Origin: an uncultured Anderseniella sp.
GTDB taxonomy: Bacteria; Pseudomonadota; Alphaproteobacteria; Rhizobiales; Aestuariivirgaceae
DNA: 43,583 nucleotides
Direction of reading: 5' to 3'
NCBI GenBank assembly: GCA_938039915.1
Contig: CALHUA010000227.1
Coordinates: 1-43,583, forward strand
Shown here one piece after another: positions 25,090 through 33,796 of this stretch. A program made the translations under genes and the position numbers. The notes under the pieces were generated by a model, which saw only the letters and a program-made list of their open reading frames with translations, searched no databases and had not been told where the DNA came from. How positions within the stretch are numbered: the first letter of the stretch is position 1; the number at the start of each line of letters is the position of its first letter.

Positions 25090-25842
25090 TTATCCGAACA
25101 GTCCGCCTTCGTCTGCATCAAGAACAATTGACGCCATGGTGACATGGCGCGGGCGGGTGAGCGCAAAAATACCTGCTTCCACAACATCTCGTGATGTGGC
25201 CATGGCCACATCGCCACGCTCTGCGTTCCAGTCTTCTTCATTCAGCGGCGAGATGGTTTCCAGGTAGGGCGGGTACAGTGCATGCACGCGCACCGGCTTT
25301 CCCTTCAGTTCCTGCCGCAATCCGTCGGTCATGCCGGTCTGTGCATGCTTGGCCATCAGATAAGGCACCGCTGCGGATTGCAGGGCACTGTTGGCGATGC
25401 CGCATATGGAGACGATGTTGACAATGTCACCGGCACCGGTCGCCAGCAGCGACGGCAGCAATTGCCGGGTCAGCAGGAATGTACCCGTGGCGGCAGCATT
25501 TATGGTGCTGACGACCGAGTAGGCATCATAATCATCCATCGAACCGGACAGCCACTGCGCACCATTGTTGATCACGATGTCGAGTTTTGGATGGGCCTTG
25601 GCGATGGTTTCGCCAAATTCGGTGACGGCGCCCGGATCAGACAGGTCCAGCAGATGGGTTTCCGGTCCGATGCCGCAGCGCAACCGGATTGTCTCTGCCG
25701 TGCCTTCCAGCATTTCAGTCAGTCGTCCTGTCATGATAACCTGCGCGCCTGCGTCTGCCAGCACGGTTGCAAACGCGGCACCCAGGCCGCGCGCAGCACC
25801 GGTGATCAGGACTTTCTTCCCGTTGAGCGCACTTGCATCCAT
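25090..25842 (-). CDS. Short-chain dehydrogenase/reductase (SDR)
   Basis: The 250-residue classical SDR has the Rossmann nucleotide motif TGAARGLG (about 15-22), a modified NNAG motif (INNGAQ), the catalytic Ser in VNIVSICG and the Tyr-x3-Lys in YLMAKHA. SDRs reduce or oxidise hydroxyl/keto groups with NAD(P)(H). The start has AAGGAG nine bases upstream, inside the preceding gene, whose TGA is directly adjacent, so the two form an operon. The substrate is unknown; an amino-acid-derived keto compound is plausible from the neighbour. Confidence 0.85.
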   Translation of the reverse strand: MDASALNGKKVLITGAARGLGAAFATVLADAGAQVIMTGRLTEMLEGTAETIRLRCGIGPETHLLDLSDPGAVTEFGETIAKAHPKLDIVINNGAQWLSGSMDDYDAYSVVSTINAAATGTFLLTRQLLPSLLATGAGDIVNIVSICGIANSALQSAAVPYLMAKHAQTGMTDGLRQELKGKPVRVHALYPPYLETISPLNEEDWNAERGDVAMATSRDVVEAGIFALTRPRHVTMASIVLDADEGGLFG

Positions 25843-26892
25843 TCACACGGCTCCTTCCGTGACGATGATCAAGGGCCGCTCGACCTCGCCAAACGCCTTG
25901 AGACCGGCAAGGCCGGCTGCACCCGATGGTGTGGTCGCCAGGCCCTGACTGCCCAGCCTGTTGGCTGCGTCCTGTGCCTCGGCGTCGGTGACAGTCATGA
26001 AGTGAACGCCGGTACGCTCAAAAATACCAAAGGCGATGAGGGAAGGTTCCTTGCAGTCGAGCCTGCCCATATTGGACACACCGCCCGATACCTGCACCGG
26101 GTATCCTGCCGCGTGGCTCTCGGTCAGGCAGGGCGCTTCGTTGGGTTCAACGATAATGATTTCCGGCTGTACAGCCCAGTTTTCCCGGATCATATGCGTA
26201 ACGGCTCCCGCTATGCCGCCGACGCCTGCCTGCAGAAACACGTGAGTGGGCCAGTCACTGCTTTGCTCGAATGCTTCGCGCAGTTCTTCGGCTATCACCG
26301 TATAGCCTTCCATTATCATCAACGGTCGCTCGCTGTATCCGGGCCAGGATCCGTCCGCCAGCAACAAGGCGCCTGTTTCGGCGGCATCTGCCTCGGCGGC
26401 GGCCAGGCTTTGCGCATAATCATCGCCGGCGCGCACAACTTGCGCGCCCTGGGTTTCCTTCAGGCGGTTTTCAAATCCTTCCGGCACTTCACGGGCCAGG
26501 AAAATGCGTGCCTGTGCGCCGAAGATGCGGGCACCGGCGGCAACCGCCATGCCGTGATTGCCGGCTGTGGCGCAGACAAACGTCATGTCTGCTGCAAACG
26601 CCTTGACCGCATCGGACATGTATTGCTCAGGACTGAGCGGATCATTGCCAGCAGCCTGCCAGGCATCACCGATCATGCGGGCAACCGCGTAAACGCCGCC
26701 CAGTGCCTTGAAGGCTCCAAGGTTCATGCGTTTGGTCTCGTCCTTGACCAGCATGGTGCGCCCGGTAGGGCCTGTCTTGGTGACAAGCGGCGTGACTGCA
26801 TGGGCAGGACACGCGGCCAGAAGGGCAAGTGGTGAAGCTGGATCGGGCGTAAACACCGGAACATCTTCGAGCGTAGCGATTTGTTTTGTCAT
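25843..26892 (-). CDS. PLP-dependent diaminopropionate ammonia-lyase-like enzyme
   Basis: The 349-residue fold-type II PLP enzyme shows KDETKRMNLGAFKALGG, where the Lys of FKALGG forms the PLP aldimine; the RxxLxxFKALGG-type motif is characteristic of 2,3-diaminopropionate ammonia-lyase and also near threonine dehydratase. ATAGNHGMAVAAGARIFG and the Gly-rich loop AGVGGIAGAV bind phosphate. It is shorter than DpaL (about 400). The family splits diaminopropionate to pyruvate and ammonia. ATG at 26892 is chosen over a TTG at 26901. It is co-transcribed with the SDR. Confidence 0.75.
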   Translation of the reverse strand: MTKQIATLEDVPVFTPDPASPLALLAACPAHAVTPLVTKTGPTGRTMLVKDETKRMNLGAFKALGGVYAVARMIGDAWQAAGNDPLSPEQYMSDAVKAFAADMTFVCATAGNHGMAVAAGARIFGAQARIFLAREVPEGFENRLKETQGAQVVRAGDDYAQSLAAAEADAAETGALLLADGSWPGYSERPLMIMEGYTVIAEELREAFEQSSDWPTHVFLQAGVGGIAGAVTHMIRENWAVQPEIIIVEPNEAPCLTESHAAGYPVQVSGGVSNMGRLDCKEPSLIAFGIFERTGVHFMTVTDAEAQDAANRLGSQGLATTPSGAAGLAGLKAFGEVERPLIIVTEGAV

Positions 26893-26941
26893 GGCCGGCA
26901 ACTTATGGCCAGTTGCACGACACCGCTAGTGCTTGATGAGA

Positions 26942-27298
26942 CTAATTTACGACCTTGATCGACACTTTCGTCACCCCGGCCTGGATTAGACCGATTTTCC
27001 GGGCAGCACCTTTTGACACGTCGATGATGCGGGACTTGATGAACGGTCCGCGATCATTGATGCGCACCACAACGGTTTTGCCGTTGCGCAGGTTTTTGAC
27101 ACGCACCTTGGTGCCGAACGGCAGTGTGCGGTGCGCCGCTGTCAACCCATCGGGTTTGAAGCGTTCGCCGCTAGCAGTCTTGGTGCCCATCTTGTACCAA
27201 GATGCCTTGCCGGTCTCCGCGGCATTGGCGGGCGCCATGGCGAGCAGGAAGACTGCGCAGGCGCTCAGAACGCCTGCTGCAAACAGAAATTTATTCAT
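26942..27298 (-). CDS. Small RlpA-like secreted protein
   Basis: The 118-residue protein has a signal peptide (cleavage after ANA, about residue 26) and a double-psi beta-barrel domain: [57 protein letters not shown]. The [15 protein letters not shown] and NDRGPF motifs with the catalytic Asp are those of RlpA, a lytic transglycosylase acting on denuded glycan strands. It lacks the SPOR domain of enterobacterial RlpA, so septal targeting is not predicted. ggggac precedes the ATG. It stands alone, divergent from the next SDR gene. Confidence 0.87.
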   Translation of the reverse strand: MNKFLFAAGVLSACAVFLLAMAPANAAETGKASWYKMGTKTASGERFKPDGLTAAHRTLPFGTKVRVKNLRNGKTVVVRINDRGPFIKSRIIDVSKGAARKIGLIQAGVTKVSIKVVN

Positions 27299-27422
27299 TT
27301 GAAGTCCCCGGTTTGTAAATCGGTGCTCCTTAAACGCCTTGATTGAGGCTAATTCTTGTCGTGTTTAAGGAGTTTTCCTGATAGCCCTGAGGCCGGTTAA
27401 CTACATGACAGGGCAGGAAAAG

Positions 27423-28175
27423 ATGACATCCAAAGGTACAATTCTGGTAACAGGCGGCAGCAGGGGCATTGGTGCGGCATGTGTGAAGCTGCTGGCGCGT
27501 AACGGGTATGACGTTGCAATCAATTACGCGCGGTCTGCCGCGCAGGCTGAACAACTCGCCGGTGACGTCAAGGCGCTGGGAAATCGCAGCATCACCGTCA
27601 AGGCCGATGTCGGTTCTGAAGCCGACGTTACCGACATGTTCGCACAGATCGACGAGGCCATGCCGCCGCTTGTCGGACTGGTCAACAATGCCGGCATCCT
27701 GTTTGAAAAGGCCCGGCTTGAAGAGTTTGGTGCCGACCGCATAAACGAGACCATGCGGGTCAACATAACCGGCAGCTTCCTGTGCGCCCGTGAAGCCGTG
27801 CGCCGCATGAGCACGGCCCGCGGCGGCAAGGGCGGCGTGATTGTCAATCTGTCGTCGGCCGCAGCGCGTATCGGTTCGCCCAACGAGTTCATCGACTATG
27901 CCGCGTCCAAGGGGGCCATTGACGCCATGACGTTAGGGCTGTCGAAAGAAGTCGCCAGCCAGGGCATACGGGTAAATGCCGTACGCCCGGGACTGATCCA
28001 TACCGACATTCATGCCTCATCCGGCCAGCCGGACCGGGTCGAGCGTTTGCAGGGCCAGGTGCCGATGGGCAGGGGCGGCTCGGCTGAAGAAGTAGCGGAA
28101 AGCATTGCCTGGCTGCTGTCACCGGCAGCGTCCTACGTCACCGGGGTGTTGCTGGACGTGACGGGTGGGCGGTGA
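27423..28175 (+). CDS. SDR-family oxidoreductase (FabG-like)
   Basis: The 250-residue classical SDR has TGGSRGIG (nucleotide loop), LVNNAGI, NLSSAAARIG (catalytic Ser) and Y-A-A-S-K (catalytic Tyr/Lys), ending with SYVTGVLLDVTGGR, the usual FabG-like C-terminus. Such enzymes reduce 3-oxoacyl groups or oxidise sugars, and the substrate is not predictable. The ATG at 27423 has gggcaggaaaag immediately upstream; the frame also starts at 27405 without a ribosome binding site. It is transcribed towards the ABC permease gene, with seven bases between the stop codons. Confidence 0.87.
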   Translation: MTSKGTILVTGGSRGIGAACVKLLARNGYDVAINYARSAAQAEQLAGDVKALGNRSITVKADVGSEADVTDMFAQIDEAMPPLVGLVNNAGILFEKARLEEFGADRINETMRVNITGSFLCAREAVRRMSTARGGKGGVIVNLSSAAARIGSPNEFIDYAASKGAIDAMTLGLSKEVASQGIRVNAVRPGLIHTDIHASSGQPDRVERLQGQVPMGRGGSAEEVAESIAWLLSPAASYVTGVLLDVTGGR

Positions 28176-28182
28176 GTGACGC

Positions 28183-29001
28183 TCAGGTTCGCCAGCGCAG
28201 CACGTAGCGCTCGATTGCGCCGATCGCGGTGCTGAGCAAGACGCCGAGCAGGGACAGGATGACGACGCCTGCAAACAGCCGTTCAAGATTGTAGAGTGCC
28301 CCGGCTTCCAGAATGTAGGCGCCGATGCCATGTTCCGCGCCCAGCATTTCTGCGGCCACCAGCAGGATGATGGCGATGGCCAGCGAAATGCGCAGACCTG
28401 ACAGAATGCCCGGCATGGCGCCCGGCAGGATGATTTTGCGAACGATGGATTTCCAGCTCATGCCGAAGCTCTGTCCCATGCGGATCAGGGTGCGATCGAC
28501 ATTGTCCACCGCGCCATAAGTGGCAACGACGGTCGGCGTAAACGTACCAAACGCAATCAGTGCATATTTTGAGGCTTCATCGATACCGAACCAGATGACG
28601 AACAGGGGCAGCAGGGCGATCTTGGGAATCGGAAATATGGCTGCGACAAGCGGCACCATGCCGGCGCGGATATAGGAAAACAGCCCGATCAGCACGCCCA
28701 GGCCGATACCGAGCGTTGCGCCGAGCGCAGCGCCAACTGCGAGCCTGGTCAGGGAAGGGGCCAGATGTGTCCACAACAGTCCGGAGTCATAAAGTTCGGC
28801 GAAAGTCAGTAAGACGTCAGACGGCTTGGGCAGTGTCAGTGGCGAGATGAAACCGGATTGCGTGCCGATTTCAGCGAGGCCGACCAGCACGACGAACACG
28901 GCCAGTCCAATCCAACGATAAGGTGTCGGTGCAAACCCGCCGCCGCGAAAGGCAACCTGGCGGGCGATGTCTGTTTCTTCCGTATCAGGGTCAGGACCCA
29001 T
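28183..29001 (-). CDS. ABC transporter permease (SsuC/TauC-like) with start inside a repeat element
   Basis: The 272-residue permease has about six helices and the inner-membrane-component EAA-like loop GQSFGMSWKSIVRKIILPGAMPGILSGLRISLAIA. This matches the SsuC/TauC/NrtB family for sulfonates, taurine, nitrate or related small ligands. The preferred ATG (29001) lies in the left terminal repeat of the 267-bp element, so residues MGPDP are element-encoded. A TTG further in (29043) would add 14 residues. Native sequence appears to resume at DTEETDIARQ. It pairs with the ATPase and binding protein upstream on the same strand. Confidence 0.85.
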   Translation of the reverse strand: MGPDPDTEETDIARQVAFRGGGFAPTPYRWIGLAVFVVLVGLAEIGTQSGFISPLTLPKPSDVLLTFAELYDSGLLWTHLAPSLTRLAVGAALGATLGIGLGVLIGLFSYIRAGMVPLVAAIFPIPKIALLPLFVIWFGIDEASKYALIAFGTFTPTVVATYGAVDNVDRTLIRMGQSFGMSWKSIVRKIILPGAMPGILSGLRISLAIAIILLVAAEMLGAEHGIGAYILEAGALYNLERLFAGVVILSLLGVLLSTAIGAIERYVLRWRT

Positions 29002-29010
29002 TAATCTTAT
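28987..29010 (+). repeat. Left terminal inverted repeat of the MITE-like element
   Basis: Begins AGGGTCAGGACCC and pairs perfectly over 24 bases with 29230-29253. Contains the probable start codon of the permease gene (complement of 28999-29001). Confidence 0.85.
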
Positions 29011-29229
29011 CCATTCTGCGGGAGGATATTTTGCCTGTGGCAAGGCGAAAAGGCGCAGGAAACCTTCCGGTTTTCAAGCCTTTTCAACGCAGTCAGGGGC
29101 AAAACAGACCCCGCCCTTCGGGTTTGAAAGAAAACACCCGCCTGAAAGCGAAAAATGCTCGACAAGGCACAAAGCCTTGCGTTGCGCTTTTTCACCATCA
29201 TTCGACTGTTTTCGTTCAAACAGAATTGC

Positions 29230-29253
29230 ATAAGATTAATGGGTCCTGACCCT
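29230..29253 (-). repeat. Right terminal inverted repeat of the MITE-like element
   Basis: Reverse complement of 28987-29010 over all 24 bases. Its outermost two bases form part of the TAG stop codon of the adjacent ATPase gene. Confidence 0.85.
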
Positions 29254-30019
29254 AGACATTGATCAGCTCCGAATCTGCAGCCTTTGCTTCGTCACGCATC
29301 AGGTTCCACAGGTATTTCTGCCGGAACTGGAGATCGCTGTCACCGTAACTTCGCTCGTCCAGAGGTTTTTCCAGATGTATGACTTCCCGTATCTGGCCGG
29401 GACGGCGCGACAGCACGACAATTGAATGACCCATGCGAACCGCCTCGTCCAGATTGTGGGTCACATAGACTGCCGAAAACGGCTGCCGGGTCCACAACGC
29501 GACCAGATCGTCCATCAGCAGTTCACGGGTCTGGCTGTCCAGTGCCGACAGCGGTTCATCCATCAGCATGACGGCGGGCTTTACCGCCAGCGCCCGGGCA
29601 ATTGCCACGCGCTGCTTCATGCCGCCTGAAAGCTGTTTGGGCAGCGCGCGTGCAAAATCGGTGAGCTTGGTCCGGGCGAGAACGTCGCTGATCGTCTTCC
29701 TTGTTTCAGCGCGTGACAGGTCGTGATCTTCCAGCACCAGGGATACGTTGCCCGCCACACTTCGCCATGGCAGCAGGGCAAAATCCTGAAACACATAGGT
29801 CAACGGGTTCAGGCAGTCCTCAGCAGGCACGCCCAGTTGCAGCACACTGCCCTTGCTGGGAGTCTCCAGCCCGCCGATCAGCCGCAGCAGTGTCGACTTG
29901 CCGCAACCGGTGGGCCCGACAATGCAAACGATCTTGCCTGATGGAACGTCCAGGGAGATATTGCGGAGAACCTCGAGGTCGCCGTAGGAATGGCTGATCC
30001 CTGATAGACGGATATCCAT
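29252..30019 (-). CDS. ABC transporter ATP-binding protein (SsuB/TauB-like)
   Basis: The 255-residue ATPase has Walker A GPTGCGKSTL, the Q-loop VFQDFALLPWRSV, the signature LSGGMKQRVAIARAL, Walker B VMLMDEPLSALD and the switch VTHNLDEAV. The arrangement matches TauB/SsuB/NrtD subunits that energise sulfonate-, taurine- or nitrate-type importers. GGAGC precedes the ATG. Its stop codon is completed by the end of the MITE-like element, but length is normal, so the C-terminus looks essentially intact. It follows the binding-protein gene by 28 bases. Confidence 0.93.
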   Translation of the reverse strand: MDIRLSGISHSYGDLEVLRNISLDVPSGKIVCIVGPTGCGKSTLLRLIGGLETPSKGSVLQLGVPAEDCLNPLTYVFQDFALLPWRSVAGNVSLVLEDHDLSRAETRKTISDVLARTKLTDFARALPKQLSGGMKQRVAIARALAVKPAVMLMDEPLSALDSQTRELLMDDLVALWTRQPFSAVYVTHNLDEAVRMGHSIVVLSRRPGQIREVIHLEKPLDERSYGDSDLQFRQKYLWNLMRDEAKAADSELINV

Positions 30020-30047
30020 GAACAGTGCTCCGGCGGTAGTGTGGGCC

Positions 30048-31067
30048 CTAGGCGCGGATCGTTTTCACATAGCTCGTATCAACAAGCGTATCCATCGTTA
30101 CATCGGCATCGACCAGTGTCTCGGACTGAAACCATTTCAATTGATCCTCGATCGATGTCAGGTTCAGGGCGGCTCCCTCGTTCAACCGCATGGTGCCGTT
30201 GATGATCGATGGGGCTGCTTTTTCAAGCGGTCGGTCGGCGTAGACATATTTATGGATCAGGCGGACCATGTCATCGACACCGTCCTTGCCACCGGTTCTG
30301 GCAATCATTGCCGCATTGTAGTCGGCAACCCCTTTGGAAAACCCGCCGAGGAAGTCACCCGTCATGCCTTTTTGTTCTGCAGCGTTTCGCGCAGACGTAA
30401 ATACAGTCGTGATCTGGTAATTAGGCAGGTAGTCGGAGACGTTGCCGATGATGTGCGCTGCACCAGACTTGGCGAGCGGCTTGGCGATATGCGGCACGAT
30501 CGACCAGGCATCAATCTGGCCTGATTTCAGGGCGCCGATTATCGCGCCGACCTTTTGCAGCGCTTTGAATTTCATCGACGCGCCTTCGGCTGTGGCGATT
30601 TTTGAACCCATATAGTGGAAACTGGAGCCCGCCGTGGACATGCCGAAGATCTTGCCGTCCAGCTTCTTCGGCGACGTCAGACCTGCCTTGTATGCAGCAT
30701 CAGAGGCCAGAATCTTCTGCCCGTCTATGCCCGGCTCTTCGGAAAGTGCGCCACCGATGACCTTGACGGCGCCTTTCTGGGCCAGCGAAATCAGACCGCC
30801 CGAAACGGCGGTTACGGCATAGTCGATACTGCCCGAGGCGATCGCAATGGCCATTGGCTGGGCTGCCTGAAAGAACTTCAGTTCAACATCCAGACCCGCA
30901 TCGGCAAAATATCCTCGTTCAAAGGCGATGAAGCTGCCGGAATGGCTGGTGAAGCGCAGCGCACCAACGGTGATTTTCCTGTTCTGAGACAAGGCTGGCG
31001 TTGCCAGACCTGCAGTTGCAGCGGCCCCTCCAATAAGTGTAATCGCCTTGCGTCGGTTCATTGTCAC
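30048..31067 (-). CDS. ABC transporter substrate-binding protein (NMT1/SsuA-like)
   Basis: The 339-residue exported protein starts MTMNRRKAITLIGGAAATAGLATPALSQ, a twin-arginine-like signal with cleavage near residue 28. It continues with the NMT1/TauA fold (FIAFERGYFADAGLDVELKFFQAAQPMAIAIASGSIDYAVTAVSG). Such proteins bind alkanesulfonates, taurine, nitrate/bicarbonate or pyrimidine precursors; the ligand cannot be told from sequence. The GTG at 31067 is favoured because GGAGA lies seven bases upstream; an ATG six bases further in is possible. It heads the binding protein-ATPase-permease operon. Confidence 0.87.
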   Translation of the reverse strand: MTMNRRKAITLIGGAAATAGLATPALSQNRKITVGALRFTSHSGSFIAFERGYFADAGLDVELKFFQAAQPMAIAIASGSIDYAVTAVSGGLISLAQKGAVKVIGGALSEEPGIDGQKILASDAAYKAGLTSPKKLDGKIFGMSTAGSSFHYMGSKIATAEGASMKFKALQKVGAIIGALKSGQIDAWSIVPHIAKPLAKSGAAHIIGNVSDYLPNYQITTVFTSARNAAEQKGMTGDFLGGFSKGVADYNAAMIARTGGKDGVDDMVRLIHKYVYADRPLEKAAPSIINGTMRLNEGAALNLTSIEDQLKWFQSETLVDADVTMDTLVDTSYVKTIRA

Positions 31068-31245
31068 CGGTGCGTCTCCCTGAATTCGTATTGGTATGAG
31101 GTCTTGTCTGCCTGCTTCGTTTCTGTTTCGGATTCTCCCCGGGATAAGTCAATGGCACCCACTTAAATACAGACCCAAACAAGGTTCCTGGATGCAGGTA
31201 TGCTTAATGGCAGTCTTTTCAGTGTGCCGTTTACCGCCCGGTGTT

Positions 31246-32277
31246 CTAGCCTCCTGTCACGCTCATGTGGCGGGTGACCGCGGGAGATTTGGTGCGCCGG
31301 TCGATAACGAAGTCATGCCCCTTCGGTTTGCGGCCTATGGCTTCATCAATTGCCGTGCTCACCAGTTCATTGCCCTCGGACGCGCGCAGCGGATCACGCA
31401 GGTCGGCTGCATCATCCTGGCCAAGACACATGTAAAGCGTGCCGGTGCAGGTCAGTCGCACCCGGTTGCAGCTTTCGCAGAAATTATGTGTCATCGGTGT
31501 AATGAACCCGAGTCTGCCACCGGTTTCCCTGACCTCGACATAGCGTGCCGGACCGCCGGTCTTGTAAGGGATGTCCTCCAGGGAATAATTATCCAGCAGA
31601 TTGGCGCGCACCACCGACAGGGGCAGGTACTGGTCCGTGCGGTCTTCTTCGATCTCGCCCAGCGGCATGGTTTCGATAAGCGTAAGGTCCATGCCTTGCC
31701 CATGACACCACTTCATCATCGGTTCGATTTCGTCTTCGTTGAAATTCTTCAGCGCGACCATGTTGATCTTGATTGCCAGGCCTGCTGCCTGGGCCGCCCT
31801 GATCCCGCCCATCACTTTGTCCAGGTCACCCCAGCGGGTGATGTCCCTGAATTTCTTGGCATCGATCGTGTCCAGCGAAACATTGATGCGCCTGACACCA
31901 TGATCGACCATCTGTGAGGCGTACTTCTCAAGCTGCGAGCCATTCGTCGTCAGGGTCAGTTCTTCCAGCGCGCCGGTTTTCAGGTGCCGCGACAGGTTCT
32001 CAAACAGCGACATTATATTACGGCGTACCAGTGGTTCACCGCCGGTCAGGCGCAGCTTCCTGACCCCTTTCTCGACAAACACCGTGCATAGCCGGTCCAG
32101 TTCTTCCAGCGTGAGAATGTCTTTCTTCGGCAGAAAGGTCATGTTTTCCGACATGCAGTACACACACCGGAAGTCGCACCGATCGGTGACCGATACGCGC
32201 AGGTAGTTCACGTGGCGCCCAAACGGGTCGATCATTTCAGAAGTCGGGTCGGATGGCAGTTGTATGGAAGTGTTCAT
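31246..32277 (-). CDS. moaA: GTP 3',8-cyclase MoaA (molybdenum cofactor biosynthesis)
   Basis: The 343-residue radical-SAM enzyme carries the N-terminal iron-sulfur motif CDFRCVYC (CxxxCxxC), the SAM-binding LTGGEPL and a C-terminal second cluster motif ([20 protein letters not shown], CxxC-x13-C type). It ends in Gly-Gly, the conserved MoaA tail. MoaA converts GTP to 3',8-cyclo-7,8-dihydro-GTP, the first step of molybdopterin synthesis. The ATG at 32277 is chosen over a TTG at 32313 that adds 12 residues lacking homology. No other moa gene is nearby. Confidence 0.94.
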   Translation of the reverse strand: MNTSIQLPSDPTSEMIDPFGRHVNYLRVSVTDRCDFRCVYCMSENMTFLPKKDILTLEELDRLCTVFVEKGVRKLRLTGGEPLVRRNIMSLFENLSRHLKTGALEELTLTTNGSQLEKYASQMVDHGVRRINVSLDTIDAKKFRDITRWGDLDKVMGGIRAAQAAGLAIKINMVALKNFNEDEIEPMMKWCHGQGMDLTLIETMPLGEIEEDRTDQYLPLSVVRANLLDNYSLEDIPYKTGGPARYVEVRETGGRLGFITPMTHNFCESCNRVRLTCTGTLYMCLGQDDAADLRDPLRASEGNELVSTAIDEAIGRKPKGHDFVIDRRTKSPAVTRHMSVTGG

Positions 32278-32585
32278 GCCGACATATTTGGCGACCCGAC
32301 ACGGTTCCGTCAAGCTGCAACAGCCAGATTTAAAATGCCCTGCCGCACAGTGGAATGATGCCTGAGGAACAAGGGGGTGTTTGGCACGCTTGTTGCGTGG
32401 GGTTAACCAATCCGGCCGTTATGACGCGATTTGAACAGGAAAAGGCGTTTCCGCTGTTGATTATGGTGAAAAAATGATCACTGTTGCTAAATTGTCAGGC
32501 AAGCGTTTATGTTTGCCGCGACTAAAAACGAGACCATGCGGCAAAAAGTGTGGTCAATTGGGTGGAACGTTGTTCGGGGTGTTGA
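32278..32585 (+). other. 308-bp intergenic region between moaA and the polyamine-type ABC operon
   Basis: It holds the divergent promoter region of moaA and the ABC operon. A sigma-54 promoter match is present at 32381-32397. No coding sequence is convincing. Confidence 0.6.
32381..32397 (+). promoter_or_regulatory. Sigma-54 (RpoN) -24/-12 promoter candidate
   Basis: TTGGCACGCTTGTTGCG matches the consensus YTGGCACGRNNNTTGCW except at the R and W positions. GG (32383-32384) and GC (32395-32396) are separated by exactly ten bases, the strict requirement. It faces the ABC operon, about 190 bp before its ATG, leaving a long leader. No NtrC-type upstream site was found by eye. Confidence 0.5.
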
Positions 32586-33698
32586 ATGGGTAATGCTGGT
32601 GGAACCGGCGAACCGATGGTTCGCTTTCAGAATGTTCAGAAGAGTTACGACGGTGAAACGCTCGTCGTAAAGGATCTGAATCTCGATATCGCCACGGGCG
32701 AGTTTGTTACCATGTTGGGCCCATCGGGTTCCGGCAAGACAACAACGCTGATGATGCTGGCCGGTTTTGAACCAGCCACCCACGGCGAGATTTATCTCAA
32801 TGGCAATCCCATCAACAATGTGCCGCCGCACAAACGCGGCATTGGCATGGTGTTCCAGAACTACGCCCTGTTCCCGCACATGTCGGTTGCAGAAAACCTG
32901 GCCTTCCCTCTGGCTGTTAGAGGCCAGTCTAAATCCGAACAGGAAGACCGGGTAAAGAAAGTCCTGGAAATGGTTGAACTGCCGGAATTCGGCGGCAGGC
33001 GCCCGGCCCAGCTTTCCGGCGGCCAGCAGCAGCGTGTCGCGGTAGCCCGCGCACTGGTGTTTGAACCGGACCTGGTGTTGATGGATGAACCGCTTGGCGC
33101 GCTGGACAAGCAACTGCGTGAACAGATGCAGTATGAAATCAAGCATATTCACGAGTCACTCGGTGTGACCGTGGTGTACGTGACCCACGACCAGTCTGAA
33201 GCACTGACCATGTCGGATCGCGTTGCGGTCTTTGAAGATGGTATCATTCAGCAATTGTCGAGCCCGGAAGAGCTTTATGAACGCCCTGAGAATTCCTTTG
33301 TGGCCCAGTTCATCGGCGAGAACAACAAGCTGCGCGGCACGGTGCTGGAAGTTGGCAGGGACAAGCTGGCAACGGTGAAACTGGACAGCGGTGACATGGT
33401 CAAGGCGCTTGCGGTGGGTGTTGGTGCCAAGGGAGAGCGCACCTTGCTGTCGGTTCGCCCTGAACGTGTTGCCATAGAGCCGAAGAAGACCAGAAACACG
33501 GTGACGTTGACCGGCAAGGTCGAGGAACTGATTTACCTGGGCGATCATATCCGCACCCGCATGTCGGTTGCCGGGCACACGGACTTTATCGTCAAGGTGC
33601 CCAACAACGCCGAGCATCATGAACTCAGCGAGGGCCAGACCACGACCGTTGGTTGGCAAGCCGAGGATTGCCGTGCGCTGGATGATATGGCAGCCTGA
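32586..33698 (+). CDS. ABC transporter ATP-binding protein (PotA-like)
   Basis: The 370-residue ATPase has Walker [10 protein letters not shown], the Q-loop [27 protein letters not shown], Walker [13 protein letters not shown] and [11 protein letters not shown]-terminal TOBE domain (about 285-365, ending in [24 protein letters not shown]) is typical of the spermidine/putrescine PotA and related ferric/sulfate ATPases. It is followed by PotD-, PotB- and PotC-like genes, so the importer is of polyamine type, though the actual ligand is unknown. Its ATG follows a sigma-54 promoter candidate. Confidence 0.92.
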   Translation: MGNAGGTGEPMVRFQNVQKSYDGETLVVKDLNLDIATGEFVTMLGPSGSGKTTTLMMLAGFEPATHGEIYLNGNPINNVPPHKRGIGMVFQNYALFPHMSVAENLAFPLAVRGQSKSEQEDRVKKVLEMVELPEFGGRRPAQLSGGQQQRVAVARALVFEPDLVLMDEPLGALDKQLREQMQYEIKHIHESLGVTVVYVTHDQSEALTMSDRVAVFEDGIIQQLSSPEELYERPENSFVAQFIGENNKLRGTVLEVGRDKLATVKLDSGDMVKALAVGVGAKGERTLLSVRPERVAIEPKKTRNTVTLTGKVEELIYLGDHIRTRMSVAGHTDFIVKVPNNAEHHELSEGQTTTVGWQAEDCRALDDMAA

Positions 33699-33796
33699 TC
33701 TGAGTTTTGAAATTCTGTTCTGCCTCAATAGTGAGAGCAGGGCGGTTTACCGGGGGTTTTGTTGAGCCTCCGTTCTACCAAAGGGAGTAAGTCTGA

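Larger units (their letters stand above)
28987..29253. mobile_element. MITE-like element with 24-bp terminal inverted repeats
   Basis: The 267-bp segment is bounded by perfect 24-bp inverted repeats (28987-29010 and 29230-29253) beginning AGGGTCAGGACCCATTAATC. Each repeat itself contains GGGTC-AG-GACCC. The inner similarity continues imperfectly (CCATTCTG against GCAATTCTG). Inside are further hairpins, such as GAAAAGGC/GCCTTTTC (29047-29054 and 29078-29085) and AAGGC/GCCTT. No transposase frame is present, so it would be a non-autonomous element. No clear target-site duplication is visible, so the exact ends and mechanism remain open. Confidence 0.72.

Noticed and set aside
25282-26835. 517-codon open frame on the plus strand
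   Set aside because: It is antisense to the SDR and ammonia-lyase genes, both of which carry catalytic motifs and ribosome binding sites. The frame has no domain and an odd His/Gly/Arg/Cys-rich composition typical of GC-rich shadow frames.
31096-31917. 273-codon plus-strand frame
   Set aside because: It covers a promoter gap and the antisense of moaA, whose iron-sulfur motifs are on the minus strand. No domain or start signal supports it.
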